From NCBI RefSeq assembly GCF_004339025.1, contig NZ_SMFT01000007.1, positions 1 through 61,691 of the forward strand: 61,691 nt of DNA, written 5' to 3'. Each line of letters opens with the position of its first letter. The stretch's first letter is position 1. The stretch is from Volucribacter psittacicida. GTDB lineage: Bacteria; Pseudomonadota; Gammaproteobacteria; Enterobacterales; Pasteurellaceae. Below the pieces are notes generated by a model. The model saw nothing but the letters and a program-made list of their open reading frames with translations. It did no database searches and was not told the origin of the DNA. The position numbers were made by a program, and so were the translations under genes. Shown piece by piece: positions 37,818 through 47,603 of the stretch.

Positions 37818-38687
37818 TTATTTTTGCGAAGATAAATTCACAGGCGATTTAAACACCGCAATAAGCTCATTGACTTTTATACGTTTTTGGGCGGTATGGC
37901 TGATGGAGCGTTGTACTTTAATTTTTTTTATTTTTGCGCCTTGATAGATTTCTCGAGTGAATGCCGTATCGTGATTGGAAATAATCACAGGAATATTATG
38001 TTGAATAACGGTTTTTTTGGCTAAATCTGCTAATTCGCGTTGATTATGTAGGGTAAATTCTTTTTCTGAATAATGGGTAAAATTGCTGGCTTGCTCCAGT
38101 GGGGCATAAGGTGGATCGCAATAAATGACAGAATCTTTATCTGCAAGTTGGAAAGTTTCACGAAAATCTTTGCAAATAAATACCGCACTTTGGGCTTTTT
38201 GGGCAAAAAAACGTAGCTCTCGTTCTGGAAAATAATGAGTTTTGTAAGCACCAAAAGGGACATTAAATTTATTTTGTGAGTTATATCGGCATAAACCATT
38301 AAAGCCAAAACGGTTAAGGTATAAAAATAAAATGGCTCGTTGGTAAATATCCTGTGTTTGGTTAAATTTGTCCCGTTTCAAATAATAATAGCTAGCGGTA
38401 TTTGCCTCAGGGTGAAAAAAAATTGGTTTGCAATCAGTAATATATTGCTCAACATCTTGTTTCACAATGTTGAATAAGTTAATTAAGTCAGGATTAACAT
38501 CTGCCAAAATATATTGTTTAAAATTGCTATTGAGAAAAACTGAACCTGCGCCGACAAAGGGTTCAATTAAACAGCTTTTTCGTTTGGGCAATAATTGGCT
38601 AATTTGTTCGGTAAGGCGATATTTCCCCCCTGCCCATTTGAGGAATGAACGTGATTTTAGTGCAGGTGGGGATACAGCTTTGGTCAT
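37818..38687 (-). CDS. dam: DNA adenine methylase Dam (GATC)
   Basis: 289 residues, slightly longer than E. coli Dam (278). SAM-binding motif I is in FLKWAGGKYRL with IEPFVGAGSVF. Motif IV DPPY appears in SVIYCDPPYAPL. FNGLCRYNSQNKFNVPFG is typical of GATC methylases. It methylates adenine in GATC for mismatch-repair strand choice and gene control. It is last in comABCDE-aroK-aroB-dam. In E. coli damX separates aroB from dam; no damX is present here. An uptake signal lies at 38182-38190. Confidence 0.95.
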   Translation of the reverse strand: MTKAVSPPALKSRSFLKWAGGKYRLTEQISQLLPKRKSCLIEPFVGAGSVFLNSNFKQYILADVNPDLINLFNIVKQDVEQYITDCKPIFFHPEANTASYYYLKRDKFNQTQDIYQRAILFLYLNRFGFNGLCRYNSQNKFNVPFGAYKTHYFPERELRFFAQKAQSAVFICKDFRETFQLADKDSVIYCDPPYAPLEQASNFTHYSEKEFTLHNQRELADLAKKTVIQHNIPVIISNHDTAFTREIYQGAKIKKIKVQRSISHTAQKRIKVNELIAVFKSPVNLSSQK

Positions 38688-38704
38688 AGGAAAGGTAAGA
38701 TAAT

Positions 38705-39793
38705 TTAGTTTTGTGGGCTACAACAATGGATTGTTTCTAGCACTAATTCTTTATTAGCATCTTTTGCCACATAAGCCTGACCAAGTTGTTTAAGTAACAC
38801 AAGGCGTAGTTTGCCAGCGAGGACTTTTTTGTCACGCATCATAAGAGGGAGGTAGTCTTGTGCCTCCATACCATCTGGCGATTGGGTTGGCAAATTCGCT
38901 CGAGCAAGCAATGTTTCAAGGCGAGCCACATCTTGTGATGAAATATCGCCTAATTTTTGGGAGAATACAGCAGCCATCATCATTCCTGCTGCCACTGCCT
39001 CGCCGTGTAACCAGTTACCATAACCTAAATGGGCTTCAATAGCGTGTCCAAAGGTATGTCCTAAATTTAATAAGGCTCGATCCCCTTGTTCTGTTTCATC
39101 ACGTGCGACAACATCCGCCTTAATTTGGCAACAACGAGCAATACAATGTTGCAAGGCATTATTTTGTAATGCAACCAGTTGATCAATATGCTGTTCTAGC
39201 CATTGGAAAAAATCAATATCTAAAATCGCTCCATATTTAATGACTTCGGCGAGACCGGCATTCACTTCCCGTTTAGGTAGAGTATTGAGAGTTAGGGTAT
39301 CAATAATTACAGCAATGGGTTGATAGAACGCGCCAATCATATTTTTACCGAGTTTATGATTGACAGCGGTTTTTCCGCCAACGGAAGAGTCCACTTGTGC
39401 AAGTAGGGTGGTAGGAATTTGAATAAAAGGAATGCCACGTTGATAACTGGCAGCAGCAAAACCAGCTACATCGCCAATGACACCGCCTCCTAAGGCAATC
39501 AAGGTGGTATCTCTACCATGATTACCTGCTAATAAAGCAGTAAAAATAATATTGAGCGAGTCCAGATTTTTATATTGTTCGCCATCAGGGATTAAGACAT
39601 GATCAACGTGACAACCTATTTTCTCTAATGTTGCGGTAACGCTGGCAAGATAATATGCGGCGACAGTCGGATTACTAACAATCATGACTTTTTGCCCTGC
39701 TTTTAATGGATAAACTTGTGTATCAGACAACAAGTTTTCCCCAATATGAATAGGGTATCCACGATCTTTTAATTCAACATTCACGCACAACAT
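38705..39793 (-). CDS. aroB: 3-dehydroquinate synthase
   Basis: 362 residues, as in E. coli. An NAD- and metal-dependent enzyme converting DAHP to 3-dehydroquinate in the shikimate pathway. [40 protein letters not shown] is the conserved core. The metal ligands include the Glu of GLAEVIKYG and the His residues in [12 protein letters not shown] and [21 protein letters not shown] precedes the ATG. The gap to dam is 17 bp. Confidence 0.97.
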   Translation of the reverse strand: MLCVNVELKDRGYPIHIGENLLSDTQVYPLKAGQKVMIVSNPTVAAYYLASVTATLEKIGCHVDHVLIPDGEQYKNLDSLNIIFTALLAGNHGRDTTLIALGGGVIGDVAGFAAASYQRGIPFIQIPTTLLAQVDSSVGGKTAVNHKLGKNMIGAFYQPIAVIIDTLTLNTLPKREVNAGLAEVIKYGAILDIDFFQWLEQHIDQLVALQNNALQHCIARCCQIKADVVARDETEQGDRALLNLGHTFGHAIEAHLGYGNWLHGEAVAAGMMMAAVFSQKLGDISSQDVARLETLLARANLPTQSPDGMEAQDYLPLMMRDKKVLAGKLRLVLLKQLGQAYVAKDANKELVLETIHCCSPQN

Positions 39794-39826
39794 AAGAGTT
39801 TCCTTTTGTTATTGGAGATTAATGGC

Positions 39827-40354
39827 TTAAGGGTGGAAATTTTCGATTAAATCCACGATTTGATTTGCCATTACTTTTGCACTTTGTTCATCGGTTGGCA
39901 GGGTAAAATCGGCGATTTCTTCGTATAATGGATTGCGAATTTTGGCTAATTCTTCCAATACGGCACGCGGATCTTCAACATCTTGCAGTAAAGGGCGTTT
40001 TTTATCACGCTGAGTACGTTGAAATTGTTTTTCAACGGTTGTTTGTAAATAGATAACAATGCCGCGTGCTGAGAGATGGTTGCGGGTATCCTTTGATAAT
40101 ACTGCACCACCGCCCGTAGAAAGCACTAAGCCTTGTTTTTGGGTAAGTTCATTAATGACACGTTCTTCACGTTTACGGAAACCTTCTTCACCTTCAAGGT
40201 CAAAAATCCAGCTAATATCAGCACCAGCACGTTGCTCAATTTCTTGATCAGAGTCGATAAATTCCATATTTAATTGCTGGGCAAGTTGACGTCCAATGGT
40301 GCTTTTACCTGCACCCATAGGACCAATAAGAAAAATATTACGTTTTTCAGCCAT
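39827..40354 (-). CDS. aroK: Shikimate kinase I
   Basis: 175 residues from the ATG at 40354, beginning [21 protein letters not shown] exactly like E. coli AroK; a TTG at 40375 would add 7 residues without support. The P-loop is GPMGAGKST, the shikimate site is [20 protein letters not shown] and [12 protein letters not shown], and the lid is [11 protein letters not shown]. It phosphorylates shikimate. It is followed by aroB after 33 bp. Confidence 0.96.
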   Translation of the reverse strand: MAEKRNIFLIGPMGAGKSTIGRQLAQQLNMEFIDSDQEIEQRAGADISWIFDLEGEEGFRKREERVINELTQKQGLVLSTGGGAVLSKDTRNHLSARGIVIYLQTTVEKQFQRTQRDKKRPLLQDVEDPRAVLEELAKIRNPLYEEIADFTLPTDEQSAKVMANQIVDLIENFHP

Positions 40355-40561
40355 TGTGATGTTCTTTTTATTCAATATCTAATTATTCATTAATCTTAAA
40401 TCATTATATCGCTAATTTATGGCAATATTATTTAAGATCAGCCAAACCTCGAATTTTAACAAATTTTGAGATGGGGCGTATTATCTCAATAAATGCCCCT
40501 ATTTTTCAACCTCGCATAGTGGCTTTTTTCGCTTTTTATTTTGCGCAACAAAAAATGCGAT

Positions 40562-41926
40562 TTATTGGGCGGTGGTTAAAATATGGGGTGTAACAAAAAT
40601 CACTAATTCTCGCCGTTGTTGCCGTTCCATTTCCTTGGAAAATAAGCGTTTGATTAAGGGGAGATCACCGAGTAATGGCACTTTATCCACTTGTTTGGCA
40701 ATACTATTATGAAAAATCCCCCCTAATACGATGGTTTCGCCATCTTGGGCAAAGACTTGAGTACGAATTTCTTGTTTATCAATGCTCACTGCGTTACCTG
40801 TTCCTGCCACAATGGGATTACCTGCTGAGTTTTGTGTAACCACTAAATCCAGCAAGATATGATTATCTCGGCTGATTTGTGGGGTAACTTCAAGCCCCAA
40901 TACGGCTTCTTTAAATTCAATGGAATGATGATTGTTTTTGTGATCAAAAATTACATAGGGAATTTCTGTCCCTTGCTTGATATTTGCCATTTGTTTATTG
41001 GTGGTAATTAAACGGGGGCTAGCAATAATTTCCACATTGTTTTCTCGTTCAAGTGCGGTTAATTCTAAATCTAATAATCGACCGTTAATTTTTGCTAATT
41101 GTAATGCCATTGAGGCGGAAGGATTGAGGGTGGCGAAATTGACATTTAATTGATCGGTTAATTGGCTAAAATTATTGGCTTCTAATTGTCCTGTAAAACG
41201 ATGAGCTTGTTCTGTTGGATTAAATATTCCCCAGCGTACACCGAGTTCTTTAAGGCTTTCATCGCTGATGGTAACAATCCTTGCTTCAATGGCGATTTGT
41301 TCAATGGGCTTGTCCATAGCTTGGATCAGCTTTTTGATATTTTTGATGGTGGCTTTTTCATCTTGCAATAAGATAAGGTTGCTACGGGGATCAAAGGATA
41401 AACTTCCTTGTGGTGAAAGCAAGGAGCCAATTTGAGGCGTAAGGGACTTTACCACCTCTGAGGCTTTGGCGAAATGTAATTTAATGGCTTCGGTCTGTTG
41501 TTGCGAAGAAGAGGACGTTATCAAATCTGGTGCAATAATAGGATCTTGGGGTAAGGGTGTGTAATTTATTTGGCGAGAGAGATAATAAACCTGATTTTCT
41601 TGCCATAAGGAAAGGTTTTTAATTTGTGCAATAGCCGTTAATAATTCAGGGAAATGGGTTTGTTGTAATTGTAGGGAAATTGTGCCTGTTAATTCATCGT
41701 CAATCACTAAATTAGTTTGGTAATCATAGGCAAGGCGTTGTAATGTTGCCACTAAGGGCGCTTGTTTGAGTTGAATTGAAAAAGGTTGTTGACCGAGAGA
41801 CGAGGAATGGTTTGTATTTTGTGCCAGCCCGATAGAGGACAGCAAAAAAATACTGAAAAATAGACCGCACTTTATGATGCTTTTTTGTATTATGGGTTTG
41901 AGATTAACGAAAATCCATACTGGCAT
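40562..41926 (-). CDS. comE: ComE, type IV pilus / DNA-uptake secretin (PilQ-like)
   Basis: 454 residues with a signal peptide (FSIFLLSSIGLAQ). An N-terminal secretin/STN domain (FSIQLKQAPLVATLQRLAYDYQTNLVIDDEL) is followed by an N1 region. The secretin core has EIIASPRLITTNKQMANIKQGTEIPY and ends RELVIFVTPHIL. It forms the outer-membrane ring through which the pilus and incoming DNA pass. AGGGGG precedes the ATG. Two uptake signals lie in the gene (41050 and 41864). The 207-bp gap to aroK shows no clear terminator. Confidence 0.93.
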   Translation of the reverse strand: MPVWIFVNLKPIIQKSIIKCGLFFSIFLLSSIGLAQNTNHSSSLGQQPFSIQLKQAPLVATLQRLAYDYQTNLVIDDELTGTISLQLQQTHFPELLTAIAQIKNLSLWQENQVYYLSRQINYTPLPQDPIIAPDLITSSSSQQQTEAIKLHFAKASEVVKSLTPQIGSLLSPQGSLSFDPRSNLILLQDEKATIKNIKKLIQAMDKPIEQIAIEARIVTISDESLKELGVRWGIFNPTEQAHRFTGQLEANNFSQLTDQLNVNFATLNPSASMALQLAKINGRLLDLELTALERENNVEIIASPRLITTNKQMANIKQGTEIPYVIFDHKNNHHSIEFKEAVLGLEVTPQISRDNHILLDLVVTQNSAGNPIVAGTGNAVSIDKQEIRTQVFAQDGETIVLGGIFHNSIAKQVDKVPLLGDLPLIKRLFSKEMERQQRRELVIFVTPHILTTAQ

Positions 41927-41935
41927 TTTTACCCC

Positions 41936-42316
41936 CTAAAAATGAATGAAAAGTGTTTTAGGTTGTTCACAGCTTAGGCTTTGTTGCCAATCAAATAACT
42001 GAATGTGTTGAGCTGAAATTTGTTGAATTTGTAGCCGTTGTTGACTAATAAAATCCCCTTGTTTGGCTTGAAATACCTGTTGTGTAGGTTCACTAAATAA
42101 TATAAGCCTATTTTCTCCACGTTGTATCATTCCCACAAAGCGTATATCTACAAATGGGATATGCTCGGCAATAATCCTTTGTTGTTTATGACAATTTAGA
42201 TGTGCCAAATTATGAGGGGGCGGCGTGGCTGATCCTGTGTTATTAAAGGGATCGGAGAAAGCCTGAGCGAATAGGCTTAATGGCAGAATGAGAAGTAAAA
42301 AGCGTGCTTTAAACAT
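41936..42316 (-). CDS. comD: ComD, PilP-like competence lipid-independent periplasmic protein
   Basis: 126 residues from the ATG at 42316. AAAGGAAATAAT lies directly before it and it yields a signal peptide (MFKARFLLLILPLSLFAQAFS); the longer in-frame start reads through comC. The DPFNNTG after cleavage and the region FVGMIQRGENRLILFSEPTQQVFQAKQGDFI resemble the beta-rich PilP domain that links the inner-membrane pilus complex to the secretin. It lies 1 bp after the comC stop. Confidence 0.85.
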   Translation of the reverse strand: MFKARFLLLILPLSLFAQAFSDPFNNTGSATPPPHNLAHLNCHKQQRIIAEHIPFVDIRFVGMIQRGENRLILFSEPTQQVFQAKQGDFISQQRLQIQQISAQHIQLFDWQQSLSCEQPKTLFIHF

Positions 42317-42317
42317 A

Positions 42318-42854
42318 TTATTTCCTTTGTAGGCGTAATTGGATTTCACTGATAATTGAACTTTGTGGACTTTTTTCGCTTTGTTGTTGAATTTCTAGGC
42401 TAATAAGTTGTATGGCATGATCTTGCAATAAGTGAAACAAAAAGGGGGCTAATTGTGAGTAATGCCCTGTTAGTTGTAATTGTAAGCTGGCTTGGGGAGC
42501 GAATAGCCAGCGTTGATGTTGAATATGTAGTTGATATTGTTGACTAAGCTGTTGAATTTTTTGATTCGCTAAGCTGAGATCTTTACCTTTTTCTAGTCCC
42601 ATAGTGGGCGTTTGTTGCTGGCGTAAGTGATGTAACAGTTTTTGCTGATAAATAAATTGTTGTTGTAATTGTTCTACCTGGTTTTGTTGTGTGATTAAGG
42701 TATGCTGATATTGCAAAAATGGCTTTGTTATCAAATAGATAATGGGTAATAACATAATGAGTAAGGGAAGATAGCGTTGCCATAATGGTAAGGCGAGCCA
42801 TTTGCCAAAAGGATTTTGGGGTTGATCAAAATAATGGCGCAGATTAATTCCCAT
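42318..42854 (-). CDS. comC: ComC, PilO-like competence protein
   Basis: 178 residues. One N-terminal membrane segment (LPLLIMLLPIIYLITKPFL) is followed by a glutamine-rich coiled coil (about residues 50-110) and a ferredoxin-like domain (LQLQLTGHYSQLAPFLFHLL). This is the PilO layout. It pairs with ComB in the inner-membrane alignment complex. It overlaps comB by 11 bp. The first residues MGINLRHYFDQPQNPFGKW are cytoplasmic. Confidence 0.87.
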   Translation of the reverse strand: MGINLRHYFDQPQNPFGKWLALPLWQRYLPLLIMLLPIIYLITKPFLQYQHTLITQQNQVEQLQQQFIYQQKLLHHLRQQQTPTMGLEKGKDLSLANQKIQQLSQQYQLHIQHQRWLFAPQASLQLQLTGHYSQLAPFLFHLLQDHAIQLISLEIQQQSEKSPQSSIISEIQLRLQRK

Positions 42855-43389
42855 TCGTTTCCTCGTGAGTTATTTGTAGCGAGAGTTCAAATTGCACCGA
42901 TTGATCGGGGTGCGTAATAAAATCCGTTAATTCCAGATGTTGTAGCCATAATTGTTGATGTAATTGTTGTTCAATGGCATTAAATTCTTGATGAGATGTG
43001 TGTCCTTGCAAGATCAAGGTCAGTTGTTGGGCATTATGTTCTAATAAAAGTCGTGTCAATTCGCCTTGGCTTAAGGGAAATTGCTGAATGGTTGAGAGGA
43101 TTTGTTCAAGTTGCTGAACAGGAATGACGCTAAATGATTGAGGATTGGCTTGTTGCCGAAGTTGATGTAACTGTTGCTGACTTTTTGCCAGCTGTTGTTC
43201 AATATGCTGTTGTTGGCGTTGTAATTGATGATACTGAAGCTGGTTTTGTTTATGTTTAGTGCTAATGATTTGATGATATATCCCCGTAGCAAGCATTATG
43301 GCGAGCAAAGTGAATAGCATTTGATGACATTTTTGGCGATGCGCATAAAGTCGCCAAGGGAGTAGATTAACTTCTTGTTTCATTGACAT
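42844..43389 (-). CDS. comB: ComB, PilN-like competence protein
   Basis: 181 residues. The cytoplasmic N-terminus EVNLLPWR is the PilN signature that binds PilM (here ComA). One membrane segment (MLFTLLAIMLATGIYHQII) precedes a strongly glutamine-rich coiled coil (residues about 45-85). It overlaps comA by 23 bp and comC by 11 bp, consistent with coupled translation of the inner-membrane complex. GGAAATT precedes the first ATG. Confidence 0.87.
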   Translation of the reverse strand: MSMKQEVNLLPWRLYAHRQKCHQMLFTLLAIMLATGIYHQIISTKHKQNQLQYHQLQRQQQHIEQQLAKSQQQLHQLRQQANPQSFSVIPVQQLEQILSTIQQFPLSQGELTRLLLEHNAQQLTLILQGHTSHQEFNAIEQQLHQQLWLQHLELTDFITHPDQSVQFELSLQITHEETNGN

Positions 43390-44260
43390 TTTGGTAATTT
43401 CCTTTTTTGGTGCTCATTGCGGAACCATTTCCCCATAAAGCACAGCCTAGCGGAATAAGCGGTAAGTGATTATCAAGTAATTGCCAATCATATTGCTTGC
43501 TTAATGGGCTTGAAAGATTGGCAGTACGGTACAACACATAATGCTTGATATTGGGGGCATAATATTGTTGGTATTGATCAATAAGTGCGGTCAAATTTTC
43601 AGATGTTTTTTGCAATAGTTGGCATTGCTGTGGTTTATCTTGGATTGCAATGGTGGTTTGATGATCTTGGTATAACCATAATACTTCATTGTTATGTTGT
43701 AATTCAGGGCAAAGGTAATAAAAAGCACGCAATAGGACATAAGCTAGATGATCTAATACATTGATTTTTATTGGTAAAAATTGTCGGATATGTTGTTGGG
43801 CGGACTGTTGATGAATTGCCACAATATCAAGCTGGCTCGCTTGAGGATTTTGTTCCGCTTGTATTGGCTGGTAACGATAATCAAACCAAATATGTTCATA
43901 AGCTAAAGGAAATTCTTTTTGTAAAGTATAGTGGCATTGTTGTTCACATTCTTGTGAGCTAAGTAAATGTGGTAAAATCAAACGCTTTGACCAAGTATGC
44001 TGTGGTAATATGGCGGTAACCCATTGTATTTTGGTCATTCTGGCTTGTTTATTAAGATATTGCCGAGCTGATGACATTGAATGAAGAGGTAATCTTTCTA
44101 CGCGGGGGATTTGTTGTTGATCGAACCATAGCAATTCAAGGGCTTGATCTTGCCATATCCCTACATTAAGCGGAAGCGGAGATTGTGGAAACAGGCAAAA
44201 TTTTTGTTTAATTTGATTTATCATTTTCGTTAGATTGTTGTCCATACAGATAACATTCAT
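43367..44260 (-). CDS. comA: ComA, PilM-like competence protein
   Basis: Up to 297 residues, a divergent actin-like PilM protein. It lacks membrane segments. It would assemble on the ComB N-terminus at the cytoplasmic face of the DNA-uptake pilus. Start choice is uncertain: the first ATG (44260), the Met at codon 6 and the Met at codon 13 all lack a good ribosome site. An uptake signal lies inside (43583-43591). It is divergent from mrcA, the arrangement of E. coli hofM-mrcA and H. influenzae comA-ponA. Confidence 0.85.
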   Translation of the reverse strand: MNVICMDNNLTKMINQIKQKFCLFPQSPLPLNVGIWQDQALELLWFDQQQIPRVERLPLHSMSSARQYLNKQARMTKIQWVTAILPQHTWSKRLILPHLLSSQECEQQCHYTLQKEFPLAYEHIWFDYRYQPIQAEQNPQASQLDIVAIHQQSAQQHIRQFLPIKINVLDHLAYVLLRAFYYLCPELQHNNEVLWLYQDHQTTIAIQDKPQQCQLLQKTSENLTALIDQYQQYYAPNIKHYVLYRTANLSSPLSKQYDWQLLDNHLPLIPLGCALWGNGSAMSTKKGNYQNVNETRS

Positions 44261-44329
44261 AAAATTGCGATTAAATGGTATAGTTAATCAATTTTTATCT
44301 TTATGCACTAATTGAGAGAGAATTTCGCG

Positions 44330-46888
44330 ATGAGGATCGTAAAATTAATATTTAGTACCCTATTAACCTTGATGATTTTGGGTTGTGTGGCGGTTGGTAT
44401 TCTTTATGTACAAGTAAAATCAGATTTACCTGATGTGCAATCATTAAAAACCGTTGAATTGCAACAACCTATGCAAATATTTACAGCGGATAATAAATTA
44501 ATCGGTGAAGTAGGGGAGCAACGGCGTATTCCTGTGAAATTGGCGGATATACCTCAACCCTTGATTGATGCTGTACTTGCTACGGAAGATAGCCGTTTTT
44601 ATGAACATCATGGCTTAGATCCGATTGGGATTGCAAGGGCGTTAAAAGTGGCGCTTGAAAATAGAGGGGCATCGCAAGGGGCAAGTACCATAACTCAGCA
44701 ACTTGCACGTAATTTTTTCCTTACCCCAGAACGCACTTTTATGCGTAAAGTCAAAGAAGCGATTTTAGCCATTGAAATTGAGAATACCCTGAGTAAAGAT
44801 GAAATTTTAGAGCTTTATTTAAATAAAATTTACTTAGGTTACCGTTCTTACGGCGTGGTGGCAGCGGCAAGAACCTATTTCGGCAAAGATTTGGATCAGC
44901 TGAGTTTATCTGAAATGGCGATGATTGCAGGCTTGCCAAAAGCCCCTTCAACAATGAACCCTTTATATTCAGTAAAACGTGCGGAAGAACGGCGTAATAT
45001 TGTGTTGGCACGAATGTTAGATCAAAAAATGATAAGCCAACAACAATATGAAGACACCATTAAACAGCCGATTGTGGCGTCTTATCATGGCTCGCAACTT
45101 GATTTTAGAGCCGATTATGTTACCGAAATGGTACGCCAAGAAATGGTAAGACGTTATGGCGAAGAAAATGCTTATACTAAAGGTTATAAGGTTTATACCA
45201 CTGTACAATCGCAAGATCAGGCAGCCGCACAAAAAGCCTTGCGAGATAACCTGATTAATTATGATATGCGTCATGGCTATCGTGGTGGGGCGCCTTTGTG
45301 GAAACAAGGGGAAGACGTTTGGGATAATGATCGCATTATTGGCTTTTTAAAACGCTTACCTAATGCCAATCCATTAGTGCCTGCTGCTGTGCTTGCAGTG
45401 AATAAAAATCAGGCTGAATTATTATTAGCTAATGGCGATAAAATGTCATTACCAGCCAGTGCTATGCGTTGGACAGGGCGAACAATGCCTATTAAGACAG
45501 GCGAACAAATTTGGATTAGACAAACAGATAATGGCGATTGGTTGCTCGCACAAATTCCAGAAGCAAACTCAGGCTTGGTTTCAATTAACAGTGATAATGG
45601 TGCGATTGAAGCGATTGTGGGCGGTTTTAGTTTTGAATTGAGTAAATTTAACCGAGCAACACAGTCTTTAGTGCAAGTGGGATCATCAATCAAACCTTTT
45701 GTGTATGCAGCCGCTCTAGATCGTGGCTTATCCCTTTCGACAATTTTGCTTGATTCTCCGATTATTATTCATAAACCCGGGCAAGCGGTATGGAGCCCCA
45801 AAAACTCTCCAAATCGTTTTGATGGGCCTTTGCGTTTGCGGGTTGGACTTGGTTTATCAAAAAATATGATTGCGGTACGAGCCATTCAAATGGCTGGCGT
45901 GGATTATGTGGCAGATTATCTACAACGTTTTGGTTTTCAACGGGATCAATATTATGCCAGTGAAGCCCTCGCTTTAGGGGCGGCGTCTTTTACGCCTTTA
46001 GAAATGGCACGAGCTTATGCTGTCTTTGATAATGGCGGATTTTTAATTGATCCTTATTTAATTGATAAAATTGTGGATAATAACGGCAATGACATTTTTG
46101 TGGCTAACCCAAAAATTGCTTGTCCAACCTGCGACAATATCCCCGTAATTTATGGCGAAACGCAAAAACTTGATGCCTTTAATGTGGAATTGCAAAATAG
46201 CCAAGCCTTAGCCCAAGATCATCAAGTCACCGATGAATATGCTGAAGATCAACAACAAGCTGTCCCGGACTTGCCTGAATTGGCACAGGATAATAAGGTG
46301 TTAGATGACAACGTATTAAACCTTATGGCACAAGCGAAAAGTGAAAATGATCAAGTGATTTATGCCCCAAGAGTTATCAGTGGCGAACTTGCCTTTTTAA
46401 TGCGAAGTGCATTAACCTCAGCGGTTTTTGGCGAAGCTGGACAAAGTTGGCGTGGTACCAGCGCGCGTATGGCAAAAGATTTTAAACGGCGTGATATTGG
46501 GGGGAAAACAGGTACGACCAATAACAATAAAGTGGCTTGGTATGCGGGGTTTGGTGCAAATCTTGCCACTGCAGTATATATCGGCTTTGATGATAATAAA
46601 TTGGTGTTGGGACGAGGAGAATCTGGCGGCACCAGCGCAATGCCAGCTTGGATTGCTTATATGAAAACCGCTCTAAAGGATATTCCTGAGCGTAAATTAC
46701 CAATCCCTAACAAGATTGTTGAACGTCGTATTGATCCCCATTCTGGTTTGCTTGCCACTGATGGCGGTATCACTGAATACTTTATTTCAGGCACCGAGCC
46801 GACAAAAACATATACGCCTGAACGTGGTTATCAAATTGAAAGCCTGATGCCCACAGAGGGAGAGAGTCAAATGGAAGAGTTGTTCTAG
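44330..46888 (+). CDS. mrcA: Penicillin-binding protein 1A (bifunctional)
   Basis: 852 residues from the ATG at 44330 with GAGAGAG 9 nt upstream; a TTG at 44312 is rejected. One N-terminal membrane segment. The glycosyltransferase domain shows ATEDSRFYEHHGLDPIGIARA and GASTITQQLARNFFL. The transpeptidase has the SxxK serine in GSSIKPFVYA and KTG in GGKTGTTNNNKVAWYAGF. It polymerises and cross-links peptidoglycan. An inserted acidic segment (about residues 620-680) precedes the KTG region, as in other PBP1A proteins. Confidence 0.96.
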   Translation: MRIVKLIFSTLLTLMILGCVAVGILYVQVKSDLPDVQSLKTVELQQPMQIFTADNKLIGEVGEQRRIPVKLADIPQPLIDAVLATEDSRFYEHHGLDPIGIARALKVALENRGASQGASTITQQLARNFFLTPERTFMRKVKEAILAIEIENTLSKDEILELYLNKIYLGYRSYGVVAAARTYFGKDLDQLSLSEMAMIAGLPKAPSTMNPLYSVKRAEERRNIVLARMLDQKMISQQQYEDTIKQPIVASYHGSQLDFRADYVTEMVRQEMVRRYGEENAYTKGYKVYTTVQSQDQAAAQKALRDNLINYDMRHGYRGGAPLWKQGEDVWDNDRIIGFLKRLPNANPLVPAAVLAVNKNQAELLLANGDKMSLPASAMRWTGRTMPIKTGEQIWIRQTDNGDWLLAQIPEANSGLVSINSDNGAIEAIVGGFSFELSKFNRATQSLVQVGSSIKPFVYAAALDRGLSLSTILLDSPIIIHKPGQAVWSPKNSPNRFDGPLRLRVGLGLSKNMIAVRAIQMAGVDYVADYLQRFGFQRDQYYASEALALGAASFTPLEMARAYAVFDNGGFLIDPYLIDKIVDNNGNDIFVANPKIACPTCDNIPVIYGETQKLDAFNVELQNSQALAQDHQVTDEYAEDQQQAVPDLPELAQDNKVLDDNVLNLMAQAKSENDQVIYAPRVISGELAFLMRSALTSAVFGEAGQSWRGTSARMAKDFKRRDIGGKTGTTNNNKVAWYAGFGANLATAVYIGFDDNKLVLGRGESGGTSAMPAWIAYMKTALKDIPERKLPIPNKIVERRIDPHSGLLATDGGITEYFISGTEPTKTYTPERGYQIESLMPTEGESQMEELF

Positions 46889-46914
46889 TTGGAATCTTTC
46901 CTTTGCGAATAAAA

Positions 46915-46923
46915 AAGTGCGGT
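46915..46923 (+). other. DNA uptake signal after mrcA
   Basis: A perfect AAGTGCGGT within an A-rich run, followed by TGAGATTT. Confidence 0.8.
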
Positions 46924-46937
46924 GAGATTTGTTGGTA

Positions 46938-46958
46938 TTTTTAAATTGAAATGACTAT
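46938..46958. repeat. Right-end remnant of the palindromic element
   Basis: TTTTTAAATTGAAATGACTA matches the right terminus seen at 34443; the rest of the element is not recognisable. Confidence 0.5.
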
Positions 46959-47078
46959 TTTTACAGGTATTTACTAATTCCTCATAAAACTTTTTGTGAG
47001 TGGTAAAAATTAAATGGATAGTAAGTATAACTTCAAATTAGTCATTAACATTATTATCTCTATCGTATTTCAGCTTTT

Positions 47079-47107
47079 TATGGTCGCTTTATTTTGAAGC
47101 GACCATA
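47079..47107. repeat. Minimal palindrome related to the dispersed element
   Basis: TATGGTCGCTT (47079-47089) and AAGCGACCATA (47097-47107) are a perfect 11-bp inverted repeat around a 7-nt loop. The TATGGTCG end recalls TATAGTCG of the dispersed element. Confidence 0.5.
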
Positions 47108-47121
47108 CGATCACAAATAAA

Positions 47122-47143
47122 AAACCGCCTTTTATAGCGGTTT
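47122..47143 (-). terminator. Terminator of the small membrane protein gene
   Basis: Read leftward, AAACCGC, an 8-nt loop and GCGGTTT are followed by TTTATTTG. It lies just after the stop of the 66-residue gene. Confidence 0.75.
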
Positions 47144-47148
47144 GAGTG

Positions 47149-47349
47149 TTAGTTTTGTCCCTTCATTTTTCTTAGATTACGCCTTATTTTGCTAAGCGCG
47201 TCCATAAATATTCTTTTTGTTTCTAAGTCTTTTGCATTTTTGATAGCTTCTATGTAAAATTTTTCCGTCTTTTCTAAACTTTTAATATACCAAAGAATAA
47301 TAGGAACCATGATAATAACACTAATTAATATTGTTTTTAATGATAGCAT
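47149..47349 (-). CDS. Small single-pass membrane protein, unknown function
   Basis: 66 residues. An N-terminal membrane segment (LKTILISVIIMVPIILWYI) is followed by a highly charged helix (KSLEKTEKFYIEAIKNAKDLETK) and a basic tail (KIRRNLRKMKGQN). An excellent AGGAGG lies 5-6 nt before the ATG and a terminator follows, so I regard it as a real gene. I do not recognise the family. It has no obvious partner; mrcA is convergent and hemL lies 250 bp upstream on the same strand. Holin-like or toxin-like roles cannot be claimed from this. Confidence 0.7.
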   Translation of the reverse strand: MLSLKTILISVIIMVPIILWYIKSLEKTEKFYIEAIKNAKDLETKRIFMDALSKIRRNLRKMKGQN

Positions 47350-47502
47350 TTTATTCCTCCTAGCTTAGCGTATAACCAAAAGTCTGAATTCTTTTTGACA
47401 TAAAAACTATAGTTCTATTCTAATAAAATACAAAGGCATTTTATCATCCTTAATCCCCTTTGGATATAAATTAATCATTCTATTAGGGGTTTCTGGATTT
47501 GT

Positions 47503-47577
47503 TAGTCGTTTCAAAATAAAACAAGGCGACACGCCGAAACGGTACAAAGAGCACAGTAAGGCGTGTCACGCAGTATG
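47503..47577. repeat. Inverted, end-truncated copy of the palindromic element
   Basis: Read leftward it gives GCGTGACACGCCTTACTGTG, then TTTGTACCGTTTCGGCGTG, then TTTTGAAACGACTA. This follows the 57348 copy closely. The left terminus is missing. It lies between the small membrane protein gene and hemL; the rest of 47350-47603 shows nothing else. Confidence 0.7.
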
Positions 47578-47603
47578 GGAGGGATTATATAACAGCTATT
47601 ATT

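Noticed and set aside
44261-44311. Possible CRP-S/Sxy competence site in the comA-mrcA gap
   Set aside because: Only one half site (TTGCGA at about 44265) fits; the opposite half is not recognisable at the required spacing, so I do not annotate it.
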